64,000 nt of DNA from Nostoc paludosum FACHB-159 (GCF_014698835.1 NZ_JACJTU010000009.1:62001-126000), one strand, 5' to 3'; shown: positions 45,722-54,698, counted from the first letter of the stretch. The notes: generated from the sequence alone by a model not told the origin. A program made the numbers and translations.

Positions 45722-46345
45722 ATGTCATACGTAAATCGAACAGGCAATGAAGTTATTTCTACCGAGCCTGTGGTGACAGGCCGAGTAGGCGAATATCACG
45801 ATCTTGTTCGCTGGGGACCAATTATCGCTGGTTTGTTGGTTGCTTTAGCTACTCAATTAATTTTGAGCGCCATAATTGGTGCTGTTGCAGCAGGTACAGT
45901 TGAAGGTTCAGGTGCACCCAGGTCAATTGCCCCCAATGCTGCGGGTAATGCGGGGCTTTGGTCAACCATCGCTTTGTTAATTTCCTTATTTACTGGTGGT
46001 TGGGTTACTGCTCGTGCTTGTGGGCCAATGAACCGCAATACAGCTCTTCTTAACGGCGCAATTCTTTGGGCAACTACTTTAGCAGTTAGTTCCTGGCTAT
46101 TGGCTAATGGAGTATCTGGTGCTTTTGGTGTTGCTGCTTCAAACGCTGGTGAAGTAATAAATCAAGTTGGCACCCCTAACTTACCGCGAACAAACGTAAG
46201 TGCTCAAGAAGCTCGTCAGATTGCGGGAAATGTACGTTCGGGATTGTGGTGGTTTGTGTTTGGTTCGTTGTTGGGTTTAGTAGCCGCAATGATCGGGTCT
46301 GTAAGCGGTGCCCGTAGTCCTCGGACTAACAATTACAATCCTTAA
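45722..46345 (+). CDS. Polytopic membrane protein of unknown function
   Basis: Not recognised. The 207-residue product has about four hydrophobic segments: IIAGLLVALATQLILSAIIG (about 38-60), LWSTIALLISLFTGGWVTA (about 80-98), GAILWATTLAVSSWLLANG (about 112-130) and SGLWWFVFGSLLGLVAAMIG (about 176-196). A soluble loop (NAGEVINQV...SAQEARQIAG) lies between the last two. A terminator-like stem follows at 46460-46487. The layout resembles small stress-associated cyanobacterial membrane proteins, but that is only an impression. Confidence 0.7.
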   Translation: MSYVNRTGNEVISTEPVVTGRVGEYHDLVRWGPIIAGLLVALATQLILSAIIGAVAAGTVEGSGAPRSIAPNAAGNAGLWSTIALLISLFTGGWVTARACGPMNRNTALLNGAILWATTLAVSSWLLANGVSGAFGVAASNAGEVINQVGTPNLPRTNVSAQEARQIAGNVRSGLWWFVFGSLLGLVAAMIGSVSGARSPRTNNYNP

Positions 46346-46459
46346 AAAATTGATTTAGCAGCGAAGAGTGAACAGGCAAAGAAAGTCACTTAATGTTGCA
46401 CTTTGATAGTCAGTTTATGTCCTAAATTATGCTTCAAATGCTATATTTTTTCAAAAAAA

Positions 46460-46487
46460 AGTACCTTGAAAAAAGGTGCTTTTTTTT
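46460..46487 (+). terminator. Rho-independent terminator
   Basis: AGTACCTT (46460-46467) pairs with AAGGTGCT (46473-46480) with one G/T pair, followed by seven T. Confidence 0.8.
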
Positions 46488-46492
46488 GTTAT

Positions 46493-46661
46493 TTAAGAGG
46501 TTGTTTGAAAAGTGGTTGGTTGTGATTTTAGCCACTTTATCGCTTCTTGCTAACCTCCCTTAAAAAAAGACGGGAATATACCTCGCCTTTTGCAAAAGCC
46601 AGTGACGGCTACGTAGGGGGTTATACTTTCTCAAAAAAGGGCTTTTAAAACATCCTCTAAG
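46493..46661. mobile_element. MITE-like element with AGAGG-TGTTT ends
   Basis: TTAAGAGGTTGTTTGAAAAG (46493-46512) and, inverted, CTTTTAAAACATCCTCTAAG (46642-46661) match at about 16 of 20 positions. The 169-bp unit has no ORF. Its right end overlaps the stop codon of the PEBP gene. Confidence 0.55.
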
Positions 46662-47265
46662 ACTGGCGTTTGTATCGCCCAATTAATTCTGAGGTTGCCA
46701 AAATATGACCTTCCATTGCTGCTAAAATTTGGTTTTTTGTAGCCCCTGCCGGCAAATCTAAACTTTTATCTAAAGCATAAAGTTTAAAAAAGTAGCGATG
46801 AATACCACTTGGTGGACACGGGCCACCATAACCAAAGTTGCCAAAATCATTTTTGCCCTGTACTCCACCATTGGGTAGAGTTTTTACCGTTGGAGTATGC
46901 TCTGGTAGTTGGTGAATTGTATTTGGAATATCGTAAATAACCCAATGGACAAATGTTCGTCCAGGTGCATCAGGATCGTCAACAATCAATGCTATACTTT
47001 GCGTTCCTATTGGGATTTCATGCCAAAGGAGGGGTGGAGAGATATCTTTTCCATCACAAGTGTATTTAGCAGGAATTAATTCATTAGGGTTAAAAGCACT
47101 GCTTTCCAATTTCATAGTTTTCACATCCTTTTTTGATTGATTACTATTGCTGGAATTGATTAGGGTATTAGAGTTATCTCCATAATTACAGCTAACTAAA
47201 AATAATCCTATCAACACGAATATAAAGATATATTTAAATATAAAAACTTGCATTTTAGCAGACAT
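46657..47265 (-). CDS. YbhB/YbcL family (PEBP, Raf kinase inhibitor-like) lipoprotein
   Basis: A hydrophobic leader with lipobox LFLVSC (Cys near residue 26) precedes a PEBP domain: ISPPLLWHEIP, ALIVDDPDAPGRTFVHWVIY and NFGYGGPCPPSGIHRYFFKLYALD are the three conserved ligand-pocket motifs. It should be an envelope lipoprotein; bacterial PEBP-like proteins have no settled function. Its TAG stop (46657-46659) lies inside the end of a MITE-like repeat, so the last residues may be altered. Confidence 0.88.
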   Translation of the reverse strand: MSAKMQVFIFKYIFIFVLIGLFLVSCNYGDNSNTLINSSNSNQSKKDVKTMKLESSAFNPNELIPAKYTCDGKDISPPLLWHEIPIGTQSIALIVDDPDAPGRTFVHWVIYDIPNTIHQLPEHTPTVKTLPNGGVQGKNDFGNFGYGGPCPPSGIHRYFFKLYALDKSLDLPAGATKNQILAAMEGHILATSELIGRYKRQS

Positions 47266-47556
47266 AAATCATTCTTAATGTAGAAGTTTTTTAAATTAAT
47301 ATATATAGAAAATATACGGTTAATAATTAACAGTATTTAACTCTAAAATGACTAGTAAGTTTAATACTAACTAACGACTTTAGTTGTACGCCAAAAGTTG
47401 AATAAAACTTTATTTTTTTATTTCTTAAGGTTCATGAATATAGCTGATTTCAGTAGCTAAATTGAGAAGGTCAATAATTGATGTAATGGAAAACCGATTT
47501 CAGGTTTTAATTGGCTGAAAAAACAAAAGCTTTAATTAGTTACAAGGAGTATTATC

Positions 47557-47886
47557 ATGTCAGATACAAGCAAACGTGGTTTTGCTTCGATGGATGAAGA
47601 CAAGCAACGTGAAATAGCCAGCAAGGGCGGACAGGCTGCCCATGAGAAGGGTACTGCTCATGAGTTTACATCTGAAGAAGCTCGTGAAGCTGGACACAAA
47701 GGTGGCGAAGCTGTAAGTCAGGATAGAGAACACATGGCTGAAATCGGCCGTGAAGGTGGCAAGAGTTCCCACAAAGGCAATCGTAATCAAGATAATGAAG
47801 ATTCCAATACTGAACAAAAGGGAACCCAAGGAGGTACATCAGAACAACACTCTAAAGCAGGACGCCAGAGTCACAAGAATAAATAG
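47557..47886 (+). CDS. KGG-motif stress-type protein (con-10/GsiB-like)
   Basis: The 109-residue, very hydrophilic protein contains repeated KGG motifs: GFASMDEDKQREIASKGGQA, FTSEEAREAGHKGGEAV and MAEIGREGGKSS. The family is linked to desiccation, osmotic or general stress and is likely disordered. The ATG follows AAGGAG. A conserved hairpin (47890-47985), shared with the region after the TM2 gene at 60237, follows the stop. Confidence 0.85.
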   Translation: MSDTSKRGFASMDEDKQREIASKGGQAAHEKGTAHEFTSEEAREAGHKGGEAVSQDREHMAEIGREGGKSSHKGNRNQDNEDSNTEQKGTQGGTSEQHSKAGRQSHKNK

Positions 47887-47889
47887 ATA

Positions 47890-47985
47890 AGCTGTCGCGC
47901 ATTTAATTTGCAGATATTTTTGTGTTGACTGCTAAGAGTTAACAGTTAACCGTTAGCAGTCAACAGTGTGAATAATTGTGCAATT
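47890..47985 (+). repeat. Hairpin repeat copy A, covarying with 60556-60657
   Basis: GTCGC...ATTTAA is followed by GTTGACTGCTAA (47924-47935) paired with TTAGCAGTCAAC (47953-47964) and an inner GTTAAC palindrome. The copy at 60556 has the same layout with compensating base changes in the stem. Confidence 0.7.
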
Positions 47986-48033
47986 TAAAAGTGTAATAGC
48001 TTAGAGCGATCGCTAACTTGAATCCTATCTATT

Positions 48034-48080
48034 AATATGCCGCTTATAAAAAACATAAATTTTTTTATAAGCGGCATATT
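48034..48080. terminator. 20-bp perfect palindrome, bidirectional terminator
   Basis: AATATGCCGCTTATAAAAAA (48034-48053) is exactly inverted at 48061-48080 around a 7-nt loop. Runs of A and T around the loop serve both strands, suited to the convergent KGG (+) and 48125 (-) genes. Confidence 0.75.
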
Positions 48081-48124
48081 GTGTATATTTAGTTTTCACT
48101 GATACTAAAATTTATTACCACAGT

Positions 48125-48385
48125 TCACCACTTCAAATATGAAGCTTCAATTCCCTGCTCGCGGCGGATTTTGCCATCTTTTTCAAACCAGGCAATTACT
48201 TGTTGTGTTGTCAAGTCTTCAATAGCAACACCGTACTCTTGGGCAATATATTTTAAAAGTTTAAGTGATGAAATTGTTAATCTTGTTAAAAACTTTTCTG
48301 GGGAAGACAACAAAGCTGCGTCTACTTTTTCTGACTCTTCCAACGTTAAAAATTGGGTTGATGGTTGCTGTGGTGCTACGTCCAT
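48125..48385 (-). CDS. Small conserved hypothetical protein
   Basis: Not recognised beyond a cyanobacterial small-protein look. The 86-residue, mainly helical, soluble product (FLTLEESEKVDAALLSSPEK, SSLKLLKYIAQEYGVAIEDL, VIAWFEKDGKIRREQGIEAS) is acidic at first and basic later. It is codirectional with sufR but separated by repeat DNA. Confidence 0.65.
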   Translation of the reverse strand: MDVAPQQPSTQFLTLEESEKVDAALLSSPEKFLTRLTISSLKLLKYIAQEYGVAIEDLTTQQVIAWFEKDGKIRREQGIEASYLKW

Positions 48386-48491
48386 AAAATGCTATCTAAA
48401 ATTTAATTGATTGGGCATTGGGCATGGGAAGGCAGAGGGGCAGGGGAGCAGGGGAAGAAAAAACTAATGACCAATGACTAATTACTAATGA

Positions 48492-49172
48492 CTAATTACA
48501 AGCTTGCACCAAATAACCACAACGGTGTTCGCCGTTGATAATCCAGTGGGTGCGTTCTACAGTACAATCTGGTAAAACCGCAGCAAACATTTGTAATTCA
48601 TGACCGCAAATTGTGGGGAAAGATTCAGCAACGTTGGAAATGGCGCAGTTATGTTCTAATAATATGAAACTTTCGCCTCTAGAGGAGTCAGGCACATCAA
48701 CTGAGTGATACTCAGCCATGAAGCCTTCAGCTTTTCTCAACTCTACTAGGTTGGCTACACGTTCTTTTAGGGAACCGTTACCCACGCGATCGCGGTATTC
48801 TTTTGCTTTACGCTCCCACTGCTTTTGTAAAATCGATTTAAATTGGTCGTATCCGACGGTTTCAGCTAAAGTATCGAGCAACGAAACCGCAAAATTACCG
48901 CTAGCATCACCAAACTTATCGCTCATTGTCCGATGTAAGCGATCGCGTCCTTGACGACTCAGTTGATAAACATGCTGCGGCCGCCCCATTCCAGCTTGTT
49001 CTGAGATCGAAAACAAAACTAGCTCCTCCGTCTCCAAATCTTTGAGGTGACGGCGAATCGCTTGCTTGCTTACTTCCAAAACTTCAGCTAACTCAATAGC
49101 CGTTGCTTTTTCGTGCTTGTGCAGGTACTCTAGGATTTCTTGCTTGGTTGAGGACTGGTTGATAGTCGCCAT
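48492..49172 (-). CDS. sufR: SufR, iron-sulfur-sensing repressor of the suf operon
   Basis: The 226-residue protein has an N-terminal DeoR-like winged helix-turn-helix (about 22-45, ATAIELAEVLEVSKQAIRRH). Its C-terminal cluster domain has Cys at 176 (HNCAI), 189 (TICGH), 203 (PDC) and 218 (HRCGY). In cyanobacteria SufR binds [4Fe-4S] clusters and represses sufBCDS and itself when clusters are plentiful. The gene is divergent from sufB, with two CAAC-N6-GTTG palindromes between them. Confidence 0.95.
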   Translation of the reverse strand: MATINQSSTKQEILEYLHKHEKATAIELAEVLEVSKQAIRRHLKDLETEELVLFSISEQAGMGRPQHVYQLSRQGRDRLHRTMSDKFGDASGNFAVSLLDTLAETVGYDQFKSILQKQWERKAKEYRDRVGNGSLKERVANLVELRKAEGFMAEYHSVDVPDSSRGESFILLEHNCAISNVAESFPTICGHELQMFAAVLPDCTVERTHWIINGEHRCGYLVQACN

Positions 49173-49231
49173 CTTCTGATGTCAGACGCTGCGGGAACGT
49201 CCCAAAAATTTCTCTGAAAATTTGACTTTGA

Positions 49232-49245
49232 CAACATTGTTGTTG
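49232..49245. promoter_or_regulatory. SufR operator, site 1
   Basis: CAAC-ATTGTT-GTTG matches the CAAC-N6-GTTG inverted repeat known for cyanobacterial SufR. It is 60 nt from the sufR start. Confidence 0.8.
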
Positions 49246-49276
49246 TTAATTTAGCGTAAAATGGAGATACATAAAA

Positions 49277-49290
49277 CAACAACTATGTTG
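49277..49290. promoter_or_regulatory. SufR operator, site 2
   Basis: CAAC-AACTAT-GTTG is a second perfect match, 45 bp centre to centre from site 1. A TAAAAT-like -10 element (49257-49262) lies between them, so both sites could cover the core promoter. Confidence 0.8.
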
Positions 49291-49412
49291 CTTTAGTCCC
49301 CACACCCATTCTAGCAGCCGTGTAACCATTCCGTAACGCCAGATGGGAGTTGCCAAAAGATCTTGTCTCCCATCCTTAAAGAGATTGAACTGAACACGAG
49401 AGATTATTACCG

Positions 49413-50852
49413 ATGAGTGCCACTGTCAAAACCTTAGTCAACCAACCTTACAAATACGGCTTTGTCACCGACATTGAGACGGATACTATCCCTCGTGGAC
49501 TAGACGAGGACGTTATCCGCTTAATTTCAGCGAAGAAAAACGAGCCAGAGTTCATGTTGGACTTTCGCCTCAAGGCTTATCGCCAGTGGCAAAAAATGAC
49601 AGAACCAACTTGGCCTAATGTCAAGTATCCGCCAATTAATTATCAAGATATTATTTATTACTCAGCACCAAAACGCAAGAAAGAAAAACTCAACAGCTTG
49701 GAAGAAGTAGATCCAACGCTGCTGGAAACCTTTGAAAAGCTGGGTATTTCTTTATCCGAACAAAAGCGACTGGCTAACGTAGCTGTAGATGCGATTTTTG
49801 ATAGCGTTTCTGTTGCCACTACATTTAAAGAAAAGCTAGCCAAAGACGGCGTGATTTTCTGCTCGATTTCCGAAGCGTTGCAGGAACACCCAGAACTCGT
49901 AAAAAAATACCTGGGTAGCGTCGTCCCCGTAGCTGACAACTATTTTGCGGCCCTCAACTCTGCCGTATTTAGCGATGGTTCCTTCGTCTACATTCCTAAA
50001 GGCGTCAAATGTCCGATGGAACTGTCTACCTACTTCCGCATCAACTCTGGAGATACGGGACAATTTGAGCGGACTTTGATTGTCGCCGAAGAAGGTAGCT
50101 ACGTTTCCTACCTCGAAGGTTGCACCGCGCCAATGTATGACAGCAACCAACTGCACGCGGCTGTGGTGGAACTCGTCGCTTTAGACAACGCCGAAATTAA
50201 ATATTCCACCGTGCAAAACTGGTACGCTGGAGATGCTAACGGTAAAGGCGGTATTTACAACTTTGTCACCAAGCGCGGTTTGTGTCAGGGCGTAAATTCC
50301 AAGATTTCCTGGACTCAAGTAGAAACAGGTTCGGCAATTACTTGGAAGTATCCTAGCTGCGTGTTGGTGGGTGATAACTCTGTGGGTGAATTCTACTCGG
50401 TGGCGCTGACAAATAACATGCAGCAAGCCGATACGGGTACAAAGATGATTCACGTTGGTAAAAATACCCGCAGTACAATTATTTCTAAGGGAATCTCCGC
50501 AGGTCAATCCAGTAACAGTTACCGGGGTTTGGTGAAAATAAACCCGACTGCTAAAGGGGCGAGAAACTATTCTCAGTGCGACTCAATGCTGATTGGGGAT
50601 AACGCCCACGCCAATACTTTCCCCTATATTCAGGTGCAAAATAATACTGCAAAAGTAGAACATGAAGCTTCTACTTCCAAGATTGGGGAAGATCAGCTAT
50701 TTTACTTCGCTCAACGGGGTATTTCTTCAGAAGATGCTATATCCATGATGATTAGCGGCTTCTGTAAGGATGTTTTCAATCAGCTACCGATGGAATTTGC
50801 TGTGGAAGCTGATAAGTTGTTGAGTTTGAAGTTGGAAGGCAGTGTTGGATAG
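49413..50852 (+). CDS. sufB: SufB, Fe-S cluster scaffold subunit
   Basis: SufB with SufC and SufD forms the scaffold on which clusters are built from sulfur delivered by SufS. The 479 residues show the family pattern: [62 protein letters not shown], and the C-terminal [20 protein letters not shown] and [20 protein letters not shown] core. sufC begins about 96 nt after the stop, and that spacer contains a dispersed repeat (50901-50937). Confidence 0.97.
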   Translation: MSATVKTLVNQPYKYGFVTDIETDTIPRGLDEDVIRLISAKKNEPEFMLDFRLKAYRQWQKMTEPTWPNVKYPPINYQDIIYYSAPKRKKEKLNSLEEVDPTLLETFEKLGISLSEQKRLANVAVDAIFDSVSVATTFKEKLAKDGVIFCSISEALQEHPELVKKYLGSVVPVADNYFAALNSAVFSDGSFVYIPKGVKCPMELSTYFRINSGDTGQFERTLIVAEEGSYVSYLEGCTAPMYDSNQLHAAVVELVALDNAEIKYSTVQNWYAGDANGKGGIYNFVTKRGLCQGVNSKISWTQVETGSAITWKYPSCVLVGDNSVGEFYSVALTNNMQQADTGTKMIHVGKNTRSTIISKGISAGQSSNSYRGLVKINPTAKGARNYSQCDSMLIGDNAHANTFPYIQVQNNTAKVEHEASTSKIGEDQLFYFAQRGISSEDAISMMISGFCKDVFNQLPMEFAVEADKLLSLKLEGSVG

Positions 50853-50900
50853 ATGGAAGCAGGGATGGACACGGATTTAGTGTTCATCTCTGGAAGAATA

Positions 50901-50937
50901 ACGAACCGCAGAGGCGCAGAGAGCGCAGAGAAGGAGA
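50901..50937. repeat. ACGAACCGCAGAGGCGCAGAG repeat in the sufB-sufC spacer
   Basis: The 37-nt unit recurs, with five adjacent bases changed, inside the sufD coding region at 52441-52477. Confidence 0.85.
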
Positions 50938-50948
50938 AGGGAGAGAAG

Positions 50949-51749
50949 ATGATTATTGAAAATAGTGAAGTTGTGCTGTCGGTACGGGATCTGACGGCTA
51001 ATGTTGATGGGACACCGATTTTAAAGGGTGTGAACCTGGAGGTGCGATCGGGTGAAATTCATGCGATCATGGGGCCGAATGGTTCTGGTAAGAGTACCTT
51101 TTCTAAGGTGTTGGCTGGACATCCGGCGTATGAGGTGACTGGCGGCGAAGTGATTTTCCAAGGACAAAATCTGCTGGAGTTGGAACCAGAGGAACGCGCC
51201 AGAAGTGGTGTATTTTTGGCTTTCCAATATCCGTTAGAAATTCCTGGTGTGAGCAATTTGGATTTCTTGCGGGTGGCGTACAATTCCCGGCTCAAAGCAC
51301 AGGGTTTAGAAGAAATAGACGCGTTTGATTTTGACGATTTAATTGAGGAAAAGCTGGAAGTGGTAAAAATGAATGCCGCTTTCCTCAATAGAAGTTTGAA
51401 TGAAGGATTTTCTGGTGGTGAGAAAAAGCGGAATGAAATTCTGCAAATGGCGCTATTAGAACCGAAGTTGGCAATTTTGGATGAGACTGATTCGGGTTTA
51501 GATATTGATGCGCTGAGAATTGTGGCCAATGGCGTAAATCAACTGGCAACTCCAGAAAATTCCACGATTTTAATTACCCACTACCAACGCTTACTCGATT
51601 ATATAGTGCCAGATTTTGTTCATGTCATGGCAAACGGGCGGATTCTCACCAGTGGCGGGAAAGAGTTGGCACTAGAATTGGAGTCTCGCGGTTATGACTG
51701 GGTGCTGGCAGAATTCGCAGCTGTTTCAATCCCTCATAGGGATTTTTAA
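50949..51749 (+). CDS. sufC: SufC, Fe-S assembly ATPase
   Basis: SufC is the ABC-type ATPase of the SufBCD complex. The 266-residue form from the ATG at 50949 ([15 protein letters not shown]) is preferred, because the upstream extension to 50853 is translated repeat; GGGAGAGAAG lies just ahead. Walker [10 protein letters not shown] is near 41-49, signature SGGEKKRNE, Walker [13 protein letters not shown]. The last eight residues, VSIPHRDF, derive from a CRISPR-repeat-like sequence (51723-51750) that replaces the normal C-terminus after GYDWVLAEF. Confidence 0.95.
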   Translation: MIIENSEVVLSVRDLTANVDGTPILKGVNLEVRSGEIHAIMGPNGSGKSTFSKVLAGHPAYEVTGGEVIFQGQNLLELEPEERARSGVFLAFQYPLEIPGVSNLDFLRVAYNSRLKAQGLEEIDAFDFDDLIEEKLEVVKMNAAFLNRSLNEGFSGGEKKRNEILQMALLEPKLAILDETDSGLDIDALRIVANGVNQLATPENSTILITHYQRLLDYIVPDFVHVMANGRILTSGGKELALELESRGYDWVLAEFAAVSIPHRDF

Positions 51750-51750
51750 T
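51723..51750. repeat. CRISPR-repeat-like sequence forming the sufC 3' end
   Basis: GTTTCAATCCCTCATAGGGA plus TTTTTAAT resembles the GTTTCAATCCCTAATAGGG class seen in cyanobacterial arrays. It is single, with no spacer pattern, and it supplies the sufC stop codon. Confidence 0.6.
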
Positions 51751-51792
51751 TCTAGCGCCGCTTAACATTCTAAATGATTTTACGAGTATCTG

Positions 51793-53160
51793 ATGAGTAT
51801 TCAAGTTTCTCCTAGTCCAATTCCTAACTCGGATGCAGTAAGTTTGACAGCGACTCTGTTGGATAAAGATGCGTATTTAATTGGCTTGTTAAATCAAGTA
51901 ACCGCATCAAAAACCGCAGGGTGGTTGCAAGCTTTACGTGAAAGCGCCGCTAATGTGGTACGCCACTCTACTATTCCCAACACCCGCGAAGAAGAATGGC
52001 GATTTACAGATTTATCTGCTCTGCGACAAGTGCAATTTAATGTAGAGACGTTAGATGTAACGTCTCTAGCGGAGATTTTGCCAGAAGCAGCTAACAGTCG
52101 TTTGGTTTTTGTCAATGGCCTTTACGCGCCGGAATTATCCGCAGTCAAAGATTTACCGCCTGGAGTAGTGGTGAGTAATTTGGCTGGGTTATCTGTAGCT
52201 GAACAGGAAGCTGTACAACAGTATTTAGCTCAAGCTGAGGGAGCGCAGGAAGTTTTTACGGCTCTCAATACTGCTGGAATCACTGATGCAGCGGTGGTTT
52301 GGGTGAAGAAAAATGTGGTAGTTGAGACGCCAATTCATTTGGTGTTTGTTGCGGTTACGGGTGAGAGTGCGACGATTTCACAGCCGCGTTGTTTGGTGGT
52401 GGCGGAAGGTGGTTCGCAGGTGACTTTGGTGGAGGAGTATACGAACCGCAGAGGCGCAGAGGACACAGAGAAGGAGAGATTTACGAATGCGGTAACGGAA
52501 GTGTGGCTTGGTGAAAATGCCGAGGTGAGTCACACTAGAGTTGAGCGAGAAACTGGAGAGGCCTTTCATATTGGGAAAACTGCGATCGCTCAGTCCCGTG
52601 ATAGCCGATATACTTGTCATGCGATAACTTTCGGTGGCAAATTATCGCGCCACAATTTGGAAGTTTTGCAAACTGGCGAACAAACCCAAACTACTCTCAA
52701 TGGGTTGACGATGATTTCTGGCAAACAGTTAGCGGATACTCACAGTGCGATCGCTCTGAATTATCCTTATGGTACAAGCAAACAGTTACATAAGTGTATT
52801 GTCGGCGATCGCGCTCATGCAGTGTTTAATGGTAAAGTTTTTGTGCCCAAGCCGGCGCAGCTCACAGATGCAGCTCAGTTAAATCGGAATTTGCTGCTAT
52901 CATCAAAAGCCAGAGTCGATACGAAACCGCAATTAGAAATTACTGCGGATAACGTCAAATGCGCTCACGGCGCCACCGTCAGTCAATTGGAGGATGATGA
53001 AATCTTCTACCTCCAAAGCCGGGGAATTGATGAAAACGATGCGCGTAAATTGTTAATTAACGCCTTTGCTGCTGAAATTATCAACCAAATACCCGTTCCC
53101 TCTCTCAGGGAAATATTACTAAACACAGTCAATAGTCTCAAGTCTCTAACTAACGACTGA
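51793..53160 (+). CDS. sufD: SufD, Fe-S scaffold subunit
   Basis: SufD is the SufB paralogue of the SufBCD scaffold. The 455 residues include the NTREEEWRFTDLSALRQVQF start region, the beta-helix with IALNYPYGTSKQLHKCIVGD and AHAVFNGKVFVPKPAQLTDA, and the KCAHGATVSQLEDDEIFYLQ end. Two intergenic repeat types are embedded in frame: a GTAGAGACG hairpin (52043-52068, encoding VETLDVTSL) and the NRRGAEDTEKE segment (52441-52477). Both are absent from canonical SufD and probably lie in surface loops. Confidence 0.96.
   Translation: MSIQVSPSPIPNSDAVSLTATLLDKDAYLIGLLNQVTASKTAGWLQALRESAANVVRHSTIPNTREEEWRFTDLSALRQVQFNVETLDVTSLAEILPEAANSRLVFVNGLYAPELSAVKDLPPGVVVSNLAGLSVAEQEAVQQYLAQAEGAQEVFTALNTAGITDAAVVWVKKNVVVETPIHLVFVAVTGESATISQPRCLVVAEGGSQVTLVEEYTNRRGAEDTEKERFTNAVTEVWLGENAEVSHTRVERETGEAFHIGKTAIAQSRDSRYTCHAITFGGKLSRHNLEVLQTGEQTQTTLNGLTMISGKQLADTHSAIALNYPYGTSKQLHKCIVGDRAHAVFNGKVFVPKPAQLTDAAQLNRNLLLSSKARVDTKPQLEITADNVKCAHGATVSQLEDDEIFYLQSRGIDENDARKLLINAFAAEIINQIPVPSLREILLNTVNSLKSLTND
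52043..52068. repeat. GTAGAGACG-type hairpin, copy 6, inside sufD
   Basis: TAGAGACGTTA (52043-52053) is perfectly inverted at 52058-52068 with a 4-nt loop. It is the only family copy in the window that lies in coding DNA. Confidence 0.85.
52441..52477. repeat. ACGAACCGCAGAGGCGCAGAG repeat inside sufD
   Basis: In-frame copy of the 37-nt repeat found at 50901-50937; it encodes TNRRGAEDTEKE. Confidence 0.9.
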
Positions 53161-53162
53161 AT

Positions 53163-53194
53163 AATTCGTAATTCGTAATTCGTAATTCGTAATT
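53163..53194. repeat. AATTCGT heptamer array, left arm
   Basis: Four AATTCGT units plus AATT start 3 nt after the sufD stop. The array is the exact reverse complement of 53284-53315. Confidence 0.95.
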
Positions 53195-53283
53195 GATTGT
53201 ACAAGTCCCTCAATTTATTGATGGAGATAAACAACATAATTCTTAATTAATTTTTGCTTCCCCGACTTTAGTCGTGGAGTAAT

Positions 53284-53315
53284 AATTACGAATTACGAAT
53301 TACGAATTACGAATT
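53284..53315. repeat. AATTACG heptamer array, right arm
   Basis: Four AATTACG units plus AATT, an exact inverted copy of 53163-53194 across an 89-nt loop. Together they could form a 32-bp stem between sufD and sufS. Confidence 0.95.
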
Positions 53316-53341
53316 CTTTTGATTAATTACTAAATCTACCA

Positions 53342-54604
53342 ATGACTTTCACCACTACTAAAACCCTTGCTGATAAAGTTCGTGCTGACTTCCCGATTTT
53401 GCATCAGGAAGTCAATGAGAAAACCCTAGTTTATCTCGATAATGCTGCAACATCCCAAAAGCCTTTACTCGTATTAAATACCCTGCGGAATTATTACGAG
53501 CAATATAATGCCAATGTGCATCGTGGTGCCCATACTCTCAGTGCTAAGGCTACCGATGCTTATGAAGCTGCGCGAGACAAAGTTGCTAAATTTATTAACG
53601 CTGCATCGCGTCAAGAAATTGTCTACACCCGCAACGCTAGTGAGGCGATTAATTTAGTCGCTTACAGTTGGGGAATGAATAATTTACAGCCGGGAGATGA
53701 GATTATTCTCTCAGTGATGGAACACCACAGTAATATTGTGCCGTGGCAATTGGTGGCACAAAAAACTGGCGCGGTGTTGAAATTTGTTGAACTGACACCA
53801 GAACAAACTTTTGATTTAGAGCAGTTTAAAAAGCTGATTTCTGATAAAACAAAACTGGTGTCAGTAGTACATATTTCTAATGCTTTGGGTTGTATTAATC
53901 CAGTGCAAGAAATTGCTAGTATTGCTCACAGATACGGTGCGAAATTCTTAGTCGATGCTTGTCAAAGTGTTCCTCACTTTCCGGTTGATGTCCAAAAAAT
54001 AGATTGTGATTGGTTGGTTGCTTCCGGCCATAAAATGTGCGCTCCAACTGGCATTGGATTTTTATATGGCAAGTTGGAATTATTAGAATCAATGCCACCA
54101 TTTTTTGGCGGTGGTGAAATGATTGCAGAGGTGTATTTAGACCACTCAACTTATGCAGAATTACCGCATAAATTTGAAGCTGGTACGCCTGCAATTGGGG
54201 AAGCGATCGCTCTAGGTGCTGCTGTAGATTATCTTAGTAATATCGGCATGGATAAAATCCACGCCTACGAAGCTGAATTAACCGCTTACTTGTTCCAACA
54301 ATTAGAGCAAATTCCCCAAATTAAACTTTACGGCCCCAAGCCAAACGCTCAAGGTGAAGGTAGAGCCGCCTTAGCTACATTTACAGCCGAAGGAGTCCAC
54401 GCCAACGACTTATCTACATTATTAGATCAAGAAGGCGTTGCCATTCGTTCTGGACACCATTGCACTCAACCATTACACCGCTACTTAGGAATTCCTGCAA
54501 GCGCACGGGCCAGTTTATCGTTCTACAACACCCGTGAAGAAATTGATATTTTCATCAAAGCACTAAAGGAAACCCTAGACTTTTTTGCTGAATTCTCTAG
54601 TTAA
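53342..54604 (+). CDS. sufS: SufS, group II cysteine desulfurase
   Basis: SufS takes sulfur from cysteine and passes it to the SufBCD scaffold, using PLP. In 420 residues the PLP-binding Lys is at 231 ([11 protein letters not shown]) and the catalytic Cys at 374 ([11 protein letters not shown]). The [18 protein letters not shown] start, [12 protein letters not shown] and [10 protein letters not shown] segments are typical of class II enzymes. It is the last gene of the suf cluster, separated from sufD by a 181-nt inverted-repeat spacer. Confidence 0.96.
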   Translation: MTFTTTKTLADKVRADFPILHQEVNEKTLVYLDNAATSQKPLLVLNTLRNYYEQYNANVHRGAHTLSAKATDAYEAARDKVAKFINAASRQEIVYTRNASEAINLVAYSWGMNNLQPGDEIILSVMEHHSNIVPWQLVAQKTGAVLKFVELTPEQTFDLEQFKKLISDKTKLVSVVHISNALGCINPVQEIASIAHRYGAKFLVDACQSVPHFPVDVQKIDCDWLVASGHKMCAPTGIGFLYGKLELLESMPPFFGGGEMIAEVYLDHSTYAELPHKFEAGTPAIGEAIALGAAVDYLSNIGMDKIHAYEAELTAYLFQQLEQIPQIKLYGPKPNAQGEGRAALATFTAEGVHANDLSTLLDQEGVAIRSGHHCTQPLHRYLGIPASARASLSFYNTREEIDIFIKALKETLDFFAEFSS

Positions 54605-54698
54605 AAGTAGACAATGTTTAGATACTGATTGTGTCAATTATTAAGTAATAATATTTGGCACAATTTCACTACCTGGATTATTTACAGGAGTAGCTAAA

